18,010 bases of DNA from Nitrospirota bacterium (GTDB lineage: Bacteria > Nitrospirota > Nitrospiria > Nitrospirales > UBA8639): NCBI GenBank assembly GCA_029879555.1, contig JAOUQB010000012.1, positions 1 to 18,010 on the forward strand, read 5' to 3'. Position numbers and translations under genes: made by a program. The notes beneath the pieces are model-generated. The model saw nothing but the letters and a program-made list of their open reading frames with translations, was not told the DNA's origin and made no database searches. This document shows positions 7,020 to 14,608 of the stretch, piece after piece (the first letter of the stretch is position 1; each line of letters begins with the position of its first letter).

Positions 7020-8645
7020 CTATTGAGCCGACCGTTGTGGCAATCTTCGTTTGAGCATCAGCTTGAGATGCATTAGCTCATCAGAATGGAGTAATTGGTG
7101 GATGCCAAAATAGCCGATGGCACTTCCGCCTATCACGACAAGTAGCCATGCCATTTTTTGAGGACTCTGTCCGGTTTCTTGCCATATGGGAAAAGAAGCC
7201 ATCCATGTGCAAAGGCCTATCACCGGAAGGAGGGCGATTCCGGTTCGAGCCAGAGAACTGCCTAATGTGGCCCACAATAAACCCTGGAGACGTCGTCCCA
7301 ATAATGTCGCAAGAATCAGGGTATTGGCTATTGCGGCTAATGCCGCAGCTAAGGCTAATCCGCTATGGGCGAGCGGGGTCATAAGCCATAAAGAGAGTCC
7401 AATGTTGATCCCGACAGACACAACGGCCACGGTTGCCGGAGTCCTGGTGTCTTGTAGCGAATAAAAAGCCATGGCCAATATCCGGTAGCTGGCGAAGGCC
7501 CATAGTCCAACGGAGAACCCCAATAACGCTGAGGCCGTCCCAATCGTATCAAGAGCCGAAAAGGCTCCGTGTTCAAAGAAGAGGTGAATGATCGGGGTTC
7601 GCAGGAGCATGAGTCCGACCATCGATGGCAAGATAATAAAGAACACCATTCGCAACCCAAAGTTGACCGTTGCGCGGAGTTCCTCATGGGCTCCCTTGGC
7701 CGCATGGGAGGACAGGCTGGGCAAAATTGCGGTGGCCATGGCGACACCAAAAATCCCTAATGGAAATTGAATCAGCCGCATCGCATAGAACAAGTAGGTC
7801 GGGCCGCCTTCAAAATACGAGGCTAAGATGGTGCTGATGGTGAGGTTGATCTGCGTGACGGCTAAGCCTAGGAGCGTTGGAATGAGTAGGACCCCCATTC
7901 TCTTGACGCCGGGATGTGAGGGATGAAAATTCCAGGAGAATAAAAAACCCTTCTTATGTAACCCAGGTAATTGCATGAGAAATTGCGCTAACCCTCCCAC
8001 CACGATTCCGATCGCAACGGCCACAATTGGTTGGTCAAACCATGGGGAAATGGCCAGGGCAAAGACGATGACACACACATTGAAAAAAACTGGAGCCAAG
8101 GCGGGTATGGCAAAAGAGCGAAGGGAATTGAGAACCCCCATGGCTAGTGCCGCCAGGCTCACAAAGAGCAGGTAAGGAAACATGATTTGGGTGAGCAGCG
8201 TGGTGGTGGCTAATTGCGCGGCCTCATCATGGAGCCCGGGAGCCAACATCCAAACGAGGCTAGGCGCGGCCAGGATGCCGAGAAGCGTGACCAAGGTGAC
8301 AAGCGTGAGCAGTGTGGTAAATGCGGCGCTCGCGAGTTCCCAGGTTTCCTGCTTGGACCGAGTGGAGTGATATTCGGTAAAAACCGGGATGAAGGCGGAA
8401 GACATAGAGCCTTCTGCAAACAGCTCCCGTAACAGGTTTGGGATGCGATAGGCGATGTAAAACGCATCGGCCGCGGCGTTGGCTCCGAACAGGTTGGCCA
8501 AGATGATGTCACGAAGAAAACCAAGAATTCGGCTACAAAATGTGGCAGCCCCGATCAAGCCTGCGGCTCGACTAATCTGGTGGGTCTCTCCTGGAGAGTC
8601 TTGGGGAAGCTGCGAGTCTGATGGGGGTGTAGTGGATTGGGTCAT
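7020..8645 (-). CDS. murJ: Lipid II flippase MurJ
   Basis: The product has 541 residues, a usual length for MurJ (MOP exporter superfamily), which moves undecaprenyl-linked lipid II across the inner membrane for peptidoglycan synthesis. A polar N-terminus of about 24 residues precedes AAGLIGAATFCSRILGFLRDIILANLFG, a highly characteristic first helix, followed by ADAFYIAYRIPNLLRELFAEGSMSSAFIPVF with the conserved Arg residues thought to contact lipid II. Hydrophobic segments recur to the C-terminus, consistent with about 14 membrane spans, ending in a basic tail (LMLKRRLPQR). It is the first gene of a run with dtd and the unknown gene. It is divergent from the spermidine-synthase-like gene across about 190 bases. 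No good ribosome binding site precedes the ATG at 8645. Confidence 0.95.
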   Translation of the reverse strand: MTQSTTPPSDSQLPQDSPGETHQISRAAGLIGAATFCSRILGFLRDIILANLFGANAAADAFYIAYRIPNLLRELFAEGSMSSAFIPVFTEYHSTRSKQETWELASAAFTTLLTLVTLVTLLGILAAPSLVWMLAPGLHDEAAQLATTTLLTQIMFPYLLFVSLAALAMGVLNSLRSFAIPALAPVFFNVCVIVFALAISPWFDQPIVAVAIGIVVGGLAQFLMQLPGLHKKGFLFSWNFHPSHPGVKRMGVLLIPTLLGLAVTQINLTISTILASYFEGGPTYLFYAMRLIQFPLGIFGVAMATAILPSLSSHAAKGAHEELRATVNFGLRMVFFIILPSMVGLMLLRTPIIHLFFEHGAFSALDTIGTASALLGFSVGLWAFASYRILAMAFYSLQDTRTPATVAVVSVGINIGLSLWLMTPLAHSGLALAAALAAIANTLILATLLGRRLQGLLWATLGSSLARTGIALLPVIGLCTWMASFPIWQETGQSPQKMAWLLVVIGGSAIGYFGIHQLLHSDELMHLKLMLKRRLPQRSAQ

Positions 8646-8686
8646 CCGAAAGGGAATGTTACCGAATTAGAGGAAGGAGTTCCATC

Positions 8687-8725
8687 ATGAAAAGCTGTAG
8701 AAATATTGGAAGCTCTGGGAGTTGA
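8687..8725 (+). other. Twelve-codon ORF with strong ribosome binding site
   Basis: ATG at 8687 follows AGGAAGGAG with seven bases between, and reads M-K-S-C-R-N-I-G-S-S-G-S before a TGA. It lies between the divergent murJ and spermidine-synthase-like genes and upstream of the promoter at 8774, so it would need its own transcript. The ribosome binding site could be chance; I report it only because it is the best one in this gap. Confidence 0.15.
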
Positions 8726-8773
8726 GCCAAAATCTTCCATTATCTCTAAAACTAACCATTGGCATGCGGCGAA

Positions 8774-8802
8774 TTGACACTCTGGGAATCATGCTTTAGC
8801 AT
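8774..8802 (+). promoter_or_regulatory. Sigma-70-like promoter of the spermidine-synthase-like gene
   Basis: A perfect -35 TTGACA (8774-8779) and TAGCAT (8797-8802) are separated by 17 bases. Transcription would start near 8809, leaving a leader of about 27 bases before the ATG at 8836. Confidence 0.65.
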
Positions 8803-8835
8803 CATTTCCCTTTTGCCCCTGACACGTAATTTCGT

Positions 8836-10389
8836 ATGACACCATCGCGTTCTTCTCAATCCCCTAACCCTATTAGCCTACCACGCTGGTGGTGTTTTGC
8901 GACGGCCTTTACCACCGGTGCGGTCGTGATGGGCTTGGAGATTGTCGGGAGCCGTCTGCTTGCACCGGTATTTGGGAGTTCGCTCTTTGTGTGGGGAGCG
9001 CTCATTGGGGTCGTGTTGGCAGCCATGAGTACTGGATATGCGGCTGGGGGTTGGTTGGCGGATCGGTATCCTCCCCAGTGGGTCATGGCAGGCCTGTTAT
9101 TGGCTTCCGGCGGTTGGACGCTGCTTTTAGCCTGGGTCGGGCAGCCGGTGGTGTTTCAAGTGTTTCAATGGATTCAGGATCCCCGTTGGGGCCCATGTTT
9201 TGCGGCCAGTGCGTTGTTAGGGATTCCCGCTTTTGGATTGAGTGGCGTGCTGCCGGCTCTGTTACGATTGGCGATTGCCGATATGGGGCATCTCGGACGG
9301 CACACGGGTGGGATGATTGCCGTCTCCACGATGGGCAGCCTCATGGGAACCTGGGGAACCTCCTTTTATTTATTGACTTGGATGGGGAGTACAACCCTGG
9401 TTGCCGTGTTAGGTGTGGTCCTGATGATTCTGGGTGTCATATGGACGGTGCAATCTCGTCAACTCTCTCTGGTGTGGCAGGTGGGGATGTTCGCCGTGGT
9501 AGGCGGAATCACGTGGATGGGCTTTCACCCTGTGATCGTGCTGCCACCGGCCATTCATCAAGAAGATAGCCCGTACCAACAAGTTCGGGTGAGTGAAAAT
9601 GATGTATTTCGCTACCTCATTTTGGATAATACGTTTCATGCCGTTATGTGGAAAGCTGACCCGACATTTCTGGCGTTGCCGTATAGCCAAGTGATGATGG
9701 GAGTTTTGCCAATCTTGGAACAACCGAGGCGAGGGTTGATTTTAGGGCATGGAGGTGGCTCTTTGGCCAAATGGCTGGCGAAATATTGGCCAAGCTTGGA
9801 ATTAGATGTGGTGGAAATGGACCCGTCCGTGGTCAAGGCCGCGGCACAGTATTTTGAGTATACGCCTCCGGCGAATCACCATGTGGTCGTGCAAGATGCG
9901 CGAACGTTTTTACGCAACAACCCCACGAAGTACGATGTGGTGTGGGTGGATGTGTTTGCGAGACATTTGATTCCCTTTCATGTCACCACCCAAGAATTCT
10001 TCGAGGAACTACGCGAGCATGTGACGCCTGACGGCGCCATTGCAGTGAATCTTGCCTCTTCTGATGCTCCGGCTAATGTTCGACGGGCAGAAGCCGTTTT
10101 CACCACGATGGGTTTGGCGTTTGAGAATATTACGACCTATGGCGTGGCTGGTCCCGATTGGTTGAAGACTAAAAAGGGCTCCGTCAATCTGATCTTTTTT
10201 GCCGGTAAGCCGGTCGAACGGATGCGCTCCACGGATTTTATCGACTTGCTGACCCGTTCCATGAATCGCAGCCAATTTCCGCCTGATGGGCTAGGATTAT
10301 TTCTGTCTCATGTTCCTGTGTCTCTGAGTCCCGGCCAAATCCTTACTGACGATTTTTCCCCGCTAGATTTACTTCAAGGTGAAGCGTAA
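8836..10389 (+). CDS. Membrane-fused spermidine-synthase-like protein
   Basis: The product has 517 residues. The first about 240 carry six to eight hydrophobic helices, starting with WWCFATAFTTGAVVMGLEIVGSRLLAPVFG, typical of the 'fused MFS/spermidine synthase' family. A Rossmann methyltransferase-like domain occupies about 245-500: GHGGGS (304-309) as nucleotide-binding loop, VVEMDP with acidic E327 for the ribose, QDARTFL at 353-359, and VDVFARHLIPFHVTTQEFF from 371. In true spermidine synthases the last motif is DSSDPxGP with the catalytic Asp; here only D372 remains, so polyamine synthesis is doubtful. Known of the family: the function of membrane-fused members is mostly unsettled. The next gene starts 137 bases downstream on the same strand. 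The ATG at 8836 has a poor ribosome binding site but a clear promoter upstream. Confidence 0.88.
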   Translation: MTPSRSSQSPNPISLPRWWCFATAFTTGAVVMGLEIVGSRLLAPVFGSSLFVWGALIGVVLAAMSTGYAAGGWLADRYPPQWVMAGLLLASGGWTLLLAWVGQPVVFQVFQWIQDPRWGPCFAASALLGIPAFGLSGVLPALLRLAIADMGHLGRHTGGMIAVSTMGSLMGTWGTSFYLLTWMGSTTLVAVLGVVLMILGVIWTVQSRQLSLVWQVGMFAVVGGITWMGFHPVIVLPPAIHQEDSPYQQVRVSENDVFRYLILDNTFHAVMWKADPTFLALPYSQVMMGVLPILEQPRRGLILGHGGGSLAKWLAKYWPSLELDVVEMDPSVVKAAAQYFEYTPPANHHVVVQDARTFLRNNPTKYDVVWVDVFARHLIPFHVTTQEFFEELREHVTPDGAIAVNLASSDAPANVRRAEAVFTTMGLAFENITTYGVAGPDWLKTKKGSVNLIFFAGKPVERMRSTDFIDLLTRSMNRSQFPPDGLGLFLSHVPVSLSPGQILTDDFSPLDLLQGEA

Positions 10390-10526
10390 CATCATCCCGT
10401 CGAGGCTTAGCCATTAAGAGCGCCTTGGTAGTTTCCGAAACAAAGGTGTATAAGGTCTTAACCCATTCAGATCCTGCTGGGTTTGGTTTGGGGGACCAAG
10501 AATCTTTAGTGAAAGGTGGGCTTGCG

Positions 10527-11171
10527 ATGTGGCCACGAATCCTTCCCTTTGCTGCCTACATGGCGTTCATTGGTGTCAGCAGCCTATTACCCGAAGGTAC
10601 CTGTTCTGAACTGTGGTTGTACCCGGTAAAAACTGCCGTCGTTCTGGGGCTGTTGGTGTATTTTGGGTCCGCCTATTCAGAATTACACGGCCCCATATTT
10701 GCGGATGCCAAAGAGGCAGCCTTCGGCATAGGCGTGGGTATCTTGGTGTATGTGCTGTGGGTTCAGATGGATTGGCCATGGGCGACGCAAGGGGAGATCA
10801 CGGGCTACAACCCCTTTGAAGAAGGTGCGGGAATGGGATGGGCGCTTGCAGCGGTCCGCATATTCGGGGCATCCATTGTCGTTCCACTGATGGAAGAACT
10901 CTTCTGGCGGTCGTTTTTGATTCGTTGGGTCGTTAATCCTGATTTTGAAAAGGTGGCCTTTGGGACATTTACGTTGGCGTCCTTTGCCGCCACCGTCGTG
11001 TTATTCGGCTTGGAACACAACTTGTGGTTGGCCGGCATGATGGCCGGGGTGGCCTATAATGGGCTCTATTACAAGACGCGTCGGTTATGGCCCTGTGTGG
11101 TGGCGCATGCCACGACAAATTTCATTTTGGGTCTACATGTACTGGCCACCCAAGAGTGGCAGTGGTGGTAA
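10527..11171 (+). CDS. CAAX-protease-like membrane protein, exosortase-associated type
   Basis: The product has 214 residues from the ATG at 10527, which follows GAAAGGTGG at good spacing; the frame is open to a TTG at 10425, but those 34 residues do not look like part of the protein. It belongs to the CPBP/ABI intramembrane protease family: E123-E124 in MEELFWRSFLIR with Arg at 128, H164 in FGLEHNLWLAG, and H194 in CVVAHATTNF, the expected catalytic set. Several hydrophobic helices cover the chain. The exact forms EELFWRSFL and AHATTNFILG recall the 'CAAX prenyl protease-related' family reported with exosortase/PEP-CTERM systems (from memory, not searched). No exosortase or PEP-CTERM protein is visible in this window. 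Substrate unknown. It lies downstream of the spermidine-synthase-like gene. Confidence 0.85.
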   Translation: MWPRILPFAAYMAFIGVSSLLPEGTCSELWLYPVKTAVVLGLLVYFGSAYSELHGPIFADAKEAAFGIGVGILVYVLWVQMDWPWATQGEITGYNPFEEGAGMGWALAAVRIFGASIVVPLMEELFWRSFLIRWVVNPDFEKVAFGTFTLASFAATVVLFGLEHNLWLAGMMAGVAYNGLYYKTRRLWPCVVAHATTNFILGLHVLATQEWQWW

Positions 11172-11201
11172 AAATTTTTAAAGGGAGGGGAGTACTTTCT
11201 G

Positions 11202-11235
11202 AAAAACACCCCCTAATCAGTGCTAGATCGGGGGG
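11202..11235 (-). terminator. Rho-independent terminator of the small minus-strand gene
   Basis: Read on the minus strand, CCCCC pairs with GGGGG (11235-11231 with 11213-11209). Inside it GATC pairs with GATT (one G-U) around a 7-base loop, with one C-A mismatch between. The stem is followed by TG and TTTTT (11206-11202). It lies 17 bases beyond the stop at 11252. Confidence 0.6.
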
Positions 11236-11251
11236 ATGGAAGACTACAAGC

Positions 11252-11575
11252 TTATGCCTGTACGACGGTTTTAGGCCAGAATTTGTACCGAATTTGTGGG
11301 AGTTGCGCCCCATCGAAATTTGGAATGTCATAGAGGCAGCGATCAATCGTTGCAACATCCTCAGGAGTGAATTCAAACACCTTTCGTGATTTCCAAAATT
11401 GATCCAGCGTGAAATAGTCGTTGGTCGCTGGTTTTTCCTTCAATAAATCTTGAAGTTGTTGAAAAATTGGGGTATCGACGCCAGGAACTCGGCCATTATT
11501 GCGGGTGATGCACCATTTCACAATTTCCGCCACTCCATACACACTTAACTCAATTTGTTCTTTCTTCACGGACAT
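11252..11575 (-). CDS. Small protein of unknown function
   Basis: The product has 107 residues, using the ATG at 11575, which follows GAGGAGGAG at ideal spacing. The open frame could begin at 11596, but that would place the ribosome binding site inside the gene. Chain: an acidic/basic helical start (VKKEQIELSVYGVAEIVKWCI), a middle LQDLLKEKPATNDYFTLDQFWKS, and an end TIDRCLYDIPNFDGAQLPQIRYKFWP. It has two cysteines in non-clustered positions, no signal peptide and no membrane helix, so it is presumably cytoplasmic. It is transcribed alone, between two plus-strand genes, with a strong ribosome binding site and its own terminator, which supports it being real. I do not recognise the family. Confidence 0.75.
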   Translation of the reverse strand: MSVKKEQIELSVYGVAEIVKWCITRNNGRVPGVDTPIFQQLQDLLKEKPATNDYFTLDQFWKSRKVFEFTPEDVATIDRCLYDIPNFDGAQLPQIRYKFWPKTVVQA

Positions 11576-11684
11576 ATTCTCCTCCTCAAAAAACACGACA
11601 AAAACATACGAAAAAATCTATACCATAAAGCTGCAACCCTCTGCTAGTGGGGCGGCCTATTCTCCATCTCTCATGGTAGTTGAG

Positions 11685-11772
11685 GTGGGCGACCAATGAC
11701 GACCCATGTGGGTTTTCCCGTTACGTAGTTTTACAAGATCTGGGGAAACCCGTATACTCTGCCCGCCCCCAC
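11685..11772 (+). ncRNA. Candidate structured leader RNA before the VCBS lipoprotein gene
   Basis: An outer stem GTGGGCG (11685-11691) can pair with CGCC-CCAC (11764-11772, two-base bulge). It encloses a ten-pair helix of GGGTTTTCCC (11710-11719) with GGGGAAACCC (11742-11751), containing one G-U pair and a 22-base loop. The element ends about 15 bases before the first ATG candidate of the lipoprotein gene and 57 before the TTG candidate. I do not recognise a known riboswitch class. Confidence 0.35.
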
Positions 11773-11786
11773 GTGCAGTCGTACGT

Positions 11787-13013
11787 ATGGCTATGCTTCC
11801 CTTCTCAAGCGGGAAAGGCGCCAAGAATTTGGGACCATTTTCTACTCGGTCATGTGGGTTCTCCTGCCTGATTGCCAGTTTTTTTTCTCTATGTTTGGTC
11901 GGTTGTCCAGCCGGCGAGGACTATACCCCCCCAGATCTTATCTATCATTATAAGGACTTTAAGGTAGGCAAAAACCCTACATCCATACGTGCCAGTGATT
12001 TTAATGGTGATGGATTCACTGACCTCGTCACCACCAACATTCAGGGAAATTCTCTCTCCCTCCTCATGGGCACCGGAGACGGCGGCTTCAAGGATCAGAG
12101 AATTATCACGGCCTGCCAAGAACCCAGAAGTGTCGCGGTCGATGATTTTAATTTGGACCATTTTGTGGATATGGTGGTGGCCTGCTCCGGAGATAATCAT
12201 GCCTTGGTCTTTTTAGGGCAAGGGAATGGGACGTTTTTGCGGGGAGCGCAATATGCCGTCCGTCGAACGCCTGTGAGTATCGCGACCGGGGATTTCAATG
12301 AAGATTTTTTGCCGGATATGATCGTGGCGCTTCGAAATGACAAGATCCAAGTGTTTTTCGGGATGGGAAATGGAAAATTCCGAGTCGGTCCCCTGTATGA
12401 ATATGGCGATACGCCAACCTCGGTCGCCACAGCCGATTTCAATGCGGATAACCATTTAGATATCGCCGTCTCGAATGGGGGCCCGATGAGTCATGCCGTG
12501 TCCATTTGGCTCGGCGTAGGGGATGGCACCTTCTTGGCCCCTAAAGATTATCGAACGGGAAAACGACCGCTTAGTGTCTCCTTTGCGGATTTTAATAGCG
12601 ACCAGACGTTGGACCTGTTGGTCATCAATGGTGAAATGAACACCATTACGGTGTTTTTAGGGAATGGCGATGGCACGTTTCAAGAAGGCAAGGACTCCGG
12701 GGGCGATGCCGGTCCCAATTATGGCGTGGCTCAAGATTTCGATGGTGACAAAATCCCGGATGTGGCCGTCGTCAATATACAATCGGCGAGTATTTCCTTG
12801 CTCTATGGCAAAGGCGATGGGACATTTCACTATCCCCCACGGCATTATCCTACGCCTCACGCCCCGTTTGCCTTGACCACCTTGTCTGTGGCGACGGACA
12901 GGGGCGAACAGCCGGGGTTAGCTGTCGTCAATAATGCGTCGAGTAATGTGTCGATCTTTCTCCATCATGGGCTCAAGGCCCGCCAGGGAGAAGATCCGGC
13001 CTCACCATCGTAA
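11787..13013 (+). CDS. VCBS/FG-GAP repeat beta-propeller lipoprotein
   Basis: The product has 408 residues from ATG 11787. A TTG at 11829, preceded by GGGAAAGG, would give a shorter and more typical signal peptide; the frame is open back to 11706. A hydrophobic segment (SCLIASFFSLCL) ends in lipobox LVGC, so the Cys (residue 40 from 11787) should be lipid-modified, placing the protein on the membrane, facing the periplasm or outside. After it come about 50-residue repeats, each with a DFNxD-type calcium-binding loop followed by a hydrophobic strand and a GxGDGxF turn: DFNGDGFTDLV, DFNLDHFVDMV, DFNEDFLPDMI, DFNADNHLDIA, DFNSDQTLDLL, DFDGDKIPDVA, plus a degenerate last copy (GLAVVNNASSNVSIF). 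Seven units fit a seven-bladed propeller. Known: such proteins bind partners, carbohydrates or surfaces. Specific role unknown. Confidence 0.87.
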   Translation: MAMLPFSSGKGAKNLGPFSTRSCGFSCLIASFFSLCLVGCPAGEDYTPPDLIYHYKDFKVGKNPTSIRASDFNGDGFTDLVTTNIQGNSLSLLMGTGDGGFKDQRIITACQEPRSVAVDDFNLDHFVDMVVACSGDNHALVFLGQGNGTFLRGAQYAVRRTPVSIATGDFNEDFLPDMIVALRNDKIQVFFGMGNGKFRVGPLYEYGDTPTSVATADFNADNHLDIAVSNGGPMSHAVSIWLGVGDGTFLAPKDYRTGKRPLSVSFADFNSDQTLDLLVINGEMNTITVFLGNGDGTFQEGKDSGGDAGPNYGVAQDFDGDKIPDVAVVNIQSASISLLYGKGDGTFHYPPRHYPTPHAPFALTTLSVATDRGEQPGLAVVNNASSNVSIFLHHGLKARQGEDPASPS

Positions 13014-13136
13014 GGCATAACGACCGTTCTTTTCTTGACACCACTTTTCAGCCCTGAGTACAGTTCACTCCCTTAAATATACGAAACAGTCATGTGCGCT
13101 CTCATGGCTATGTAACGCCCTGTAGTTGAGGAGATT

Positions 13137-13337
13137 GTGCGAACATTTGCTTGGTGGTTTGGAATGGGGGCCCTCCTGACCTTGGCCATCTTAATGGTGC
13201 AAGGTGGGGTGCGAGACTTACTCTATGGGTCTTCTGACTCTGGAACGTGGGAAGGCGTCCTATCTATGGGGTTGACCATTTTGGGCGGCGGGGTGTTAGC
13301 TGGCTGCGTGGCCGTGATTCTCAACCGTCTCCGGTAG
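13137..13337 (+). CDS. Small two-span membrane protein
   Basis: The product has 66 residues, using a GTG start at 13137 after TTGAGGAG, a good ribosome binding site. Two hydrophobic segments (WWFGMGALLTLAILMV and GVLSMGLTILGGGVLAGCVAVIL) flank a short loop (RDLLYGSSDSGTWE), and the chain ends in NRLR, so the C-terminus is likely cytoplasmic. I do not recognise a family. It lies 123 bases after the propeller lipoprotein on the same strand, and the CCCCCTTT repeat follows it. Confidence 0.65.
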   Translation: MRTFAWWFGMGALLTLAILMVQGGVRDLLYGSSDSGTWEGVLSMGLTILGGGVLAGCVAVILNRLR

Positions 13338-13370
13338 GGTAAAGACTGGTACTGTTTGGCTTGAGTTGGA

Positions 13371-13405
13371 CTGTCCCCCTTTGAAAAGGGGGCAGGGGGG
13401 ATTTG
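13371..13405. repeat. CCCCCTTT...AAAGGGGG palindromic repeat
   Basis: CCCCCTTT (13375-13382) and AAAGGGGG (13385-13392) form a perfect eight-base inverted repeat with a two-base centre, followed by C, A, six Gs and ATTTG. It resembles the dispersed C/G-run palindromes common between genes in many Gram-negative genomes and may also stop transcription. Only one copy is in this window, so its repeat nature is from memory of such elements. Confidence 0.55.
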
Positions 13406-13477
13406 AAATTGAGTAGGGTTCGCTGATCTCTTGCTACACAAACCTTTTCTACAACAGATGATGCAAATGGTGCCCTC

Positions 13478-13660
13478 ATGAAATGTCTACGCTGCCAAGG
13501 GACCATGCTGGTCGAACGGCAATATACCCGAGTCAGCAAGCGGCTGAACGCTAAATGTATTAATTGCGGTTTTTGGTTCGACTTGGCCGATGTGCTGCGC
13601 TTTTTTAAGCGCGTGTTGGAAAGCGGGTACCAAGGCCAAAAAATCCGCGAAACGTTGTAG
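13478..13660 (+). CDS. Small zinc-ribbon protein
   Basis: The product has 60 residues from ATG 13478. C3-x2-C6 and C27-x2-C30 make a four-Cys zinc ribbon (KCLRCQGTM then KCINCGFWFD), a compact treble of strands that binds one Zn2+. A helix follows (LADVLRFFKRVLESG) with basic residues. Such ribbons often contact nucleic acid or proteins. The ribosome binding site is weak (AAATGGTG). It lies 140 bases after the small membrane protein gene and may share its transcript unless the palindrome at 13371 stops it. Function unknown. Confidence 0.7.
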   Translation: MKCLRCQGTMLVERQYTRVSKRLNAKCINCGFWFDLADVLRFFKRVLESGYQGQKIRETL

Positions 13661-13744
13661 CCCTTCCCAAGAATCTAAAATCCACAATCTTCCTCTGAAA
13701 TTCCTTCAGCCATCCTTCAATATCTTGGGGCCTATCTCTTGGGT

Positions 13745-13764
13745 ATGTACTGCACACAGTACAT
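13745..13764. promoter_or_regulatory. Perfect palindrome overlapping a promoter, candidate operator
   Basis: ATGTACTG (13745-13752) and CAGTACAT (13757-13764) are exact inverted copies around CACA. The right arm overlaps the -35 region (ATGGCA, 13763-13768), with TACACT (13786-13791) 17 bases further as -10. A repressor dimer here would block transcription of the gene at 13822. The half-site differs from the E. coli LexA box (CTG-N10-CAG). Confidence 0.45.
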
Positions 13765-13821
13765 GGCAACCCGAAAAATTTTTGCTACACTACGCCTCTT
13801 CCTTCTCAGAAATGGTGTTGT

Positions 13822-14199
13822 GTGGAACTGGCTCCCGAAAAACAACAACTCCATGCCCAGCAACGCGAGGAACGTGCTGCACTCCTCTCTGCCCTCGAAC
13901 AACTTGAGGCGCAATATCTAAAAGACCTCGAAAAAATCCGAGCACAAGTCAGGAAAAAGCGGTTTACCCAGGCGATTTCTCGTGCCCGCCGCTATCATGA
14001 AGGGACAGGTTTTTGGGAATACGTGAACAACATGGTTGAAGGCGTGCATCTGTTTACGTGGAAGAAAGCGGCGGTGGCCACTTGCACGGCCGATTATCAA
14101 CGAAAGCAGTATCAACTGGAAGCAGAACTACGGGACCAACTGGCCCAACACCGAAATGACCGCATCACCCTTCGCTATACGCTCCCGTCTGAAGCCTGA
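13822..14199 (+). CDS. Basic coiled-coil protein of unknown function
   Basis: The product has 125 residues with a GTG start at 13822; there is no good ribosome binding site, and no ATG lies nearby in frame. The first half is a long helix rich in Gln, Glu, Arg and Leu (QREERAALLSALEQLEAQYLKDLEKIRAQVRKKR), probably a coiled coil; the second has YHEGTGFWEYVNNMVEGVHLFTWKKAAV and another charged helix (QRKQYQLEAELRDQLAQHRNDR). There is one Cys and no signal peptide. A promoter with a perfect palindrome lies just upstream and a terminator-like hairpin just downstream, so it appears to be its own transcription unit. I do not recognise the family. Confidence 0.65.
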   Translation: MELAPEKQQLHAQQREERAALLSALEQLEAQYLKDLEKIRAQVRKKRFTQAISRARRYHEGTGFWEYVNNMVEGVHLFTWKKAAVATCTADYQRKQYQLEAELRDQLAQHRNDRITLRYTLPSEA

Positions 14200-14211
14200 C
14201 ATTGAATGTAT

Positions 14212-14252
14212 AAAGGCACCGCCTTTCAAAATGCCAAAGGCAGTATTTCTTT
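14212..14252 (+). terminator. Terminator-like hairpin after the coiled-coil gene
   Basis: GCCTTT (14221-14226) can pair with AAAGGC either upstream (14212-14217, three-base loop) or downstream (14236-14241, nine-base loop). The downstream pairing is followed by AGTATTTCTTT. It begins 13 bases after the stop at 14199. The competing pairings also allow an alternative fold. Confidence 0.45.
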
Positions 14253-14608
14253 AAGATGACCCGCTAATATCGCCGTATCCAGTGACGTGGTGTTATTCCC
14301 GAAAGATGACAATACTCTAGACCAATAGAGCAGGGGAGCGCATGGGGGATGCTCCCCGAAGTCATCACGCCGGAAATGGTCTTCCGCTTAGCATATGTCG
14401 AAGAGGATATTTTTTTTGTCTTTCCTTCTAGCATAATCTAAGAGGAAAGGTTGTCCCGGCGGTTTAACAGGGTAGGGGGCTTTGTTAAAAACGAGTGGTA
14501 TCGGTTTTCTCAGAACTCTCCGTTTAAAATACGATCCGAAGAATTTGATTTTGTCGGATAACCGTTATTATGGAAAATAATTCCTGCTTCTTGGCTGCCT
14601 TATAAGTT
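14253..14608. other. Gene-free stretch between coiled-coil gene and parE
   Basis: I see no supported gene in these 356 bases. GGGGAGC (14333-14339) and GCTCCCC (14351-14357) form a perfect seven-base stem with an 11-base loop, without a T tract. A frame at 14349-14438 (about 30 codons, reading LPEVITPEMVFRLAYVEED) looks protein-like but has no upstream continuation or ribosome binding site, so it could be a gene remnant. The remainder is A/T-rich. Confidence 0.5.

Noticed and set aside
10425..10526. N-terminal extension of the CAAX-protease-like protein from a TTG
   Set aside because: No ribosome binding site, not hydrophobic, and ATG 10527 has GAAAGGTGG at good spacing.
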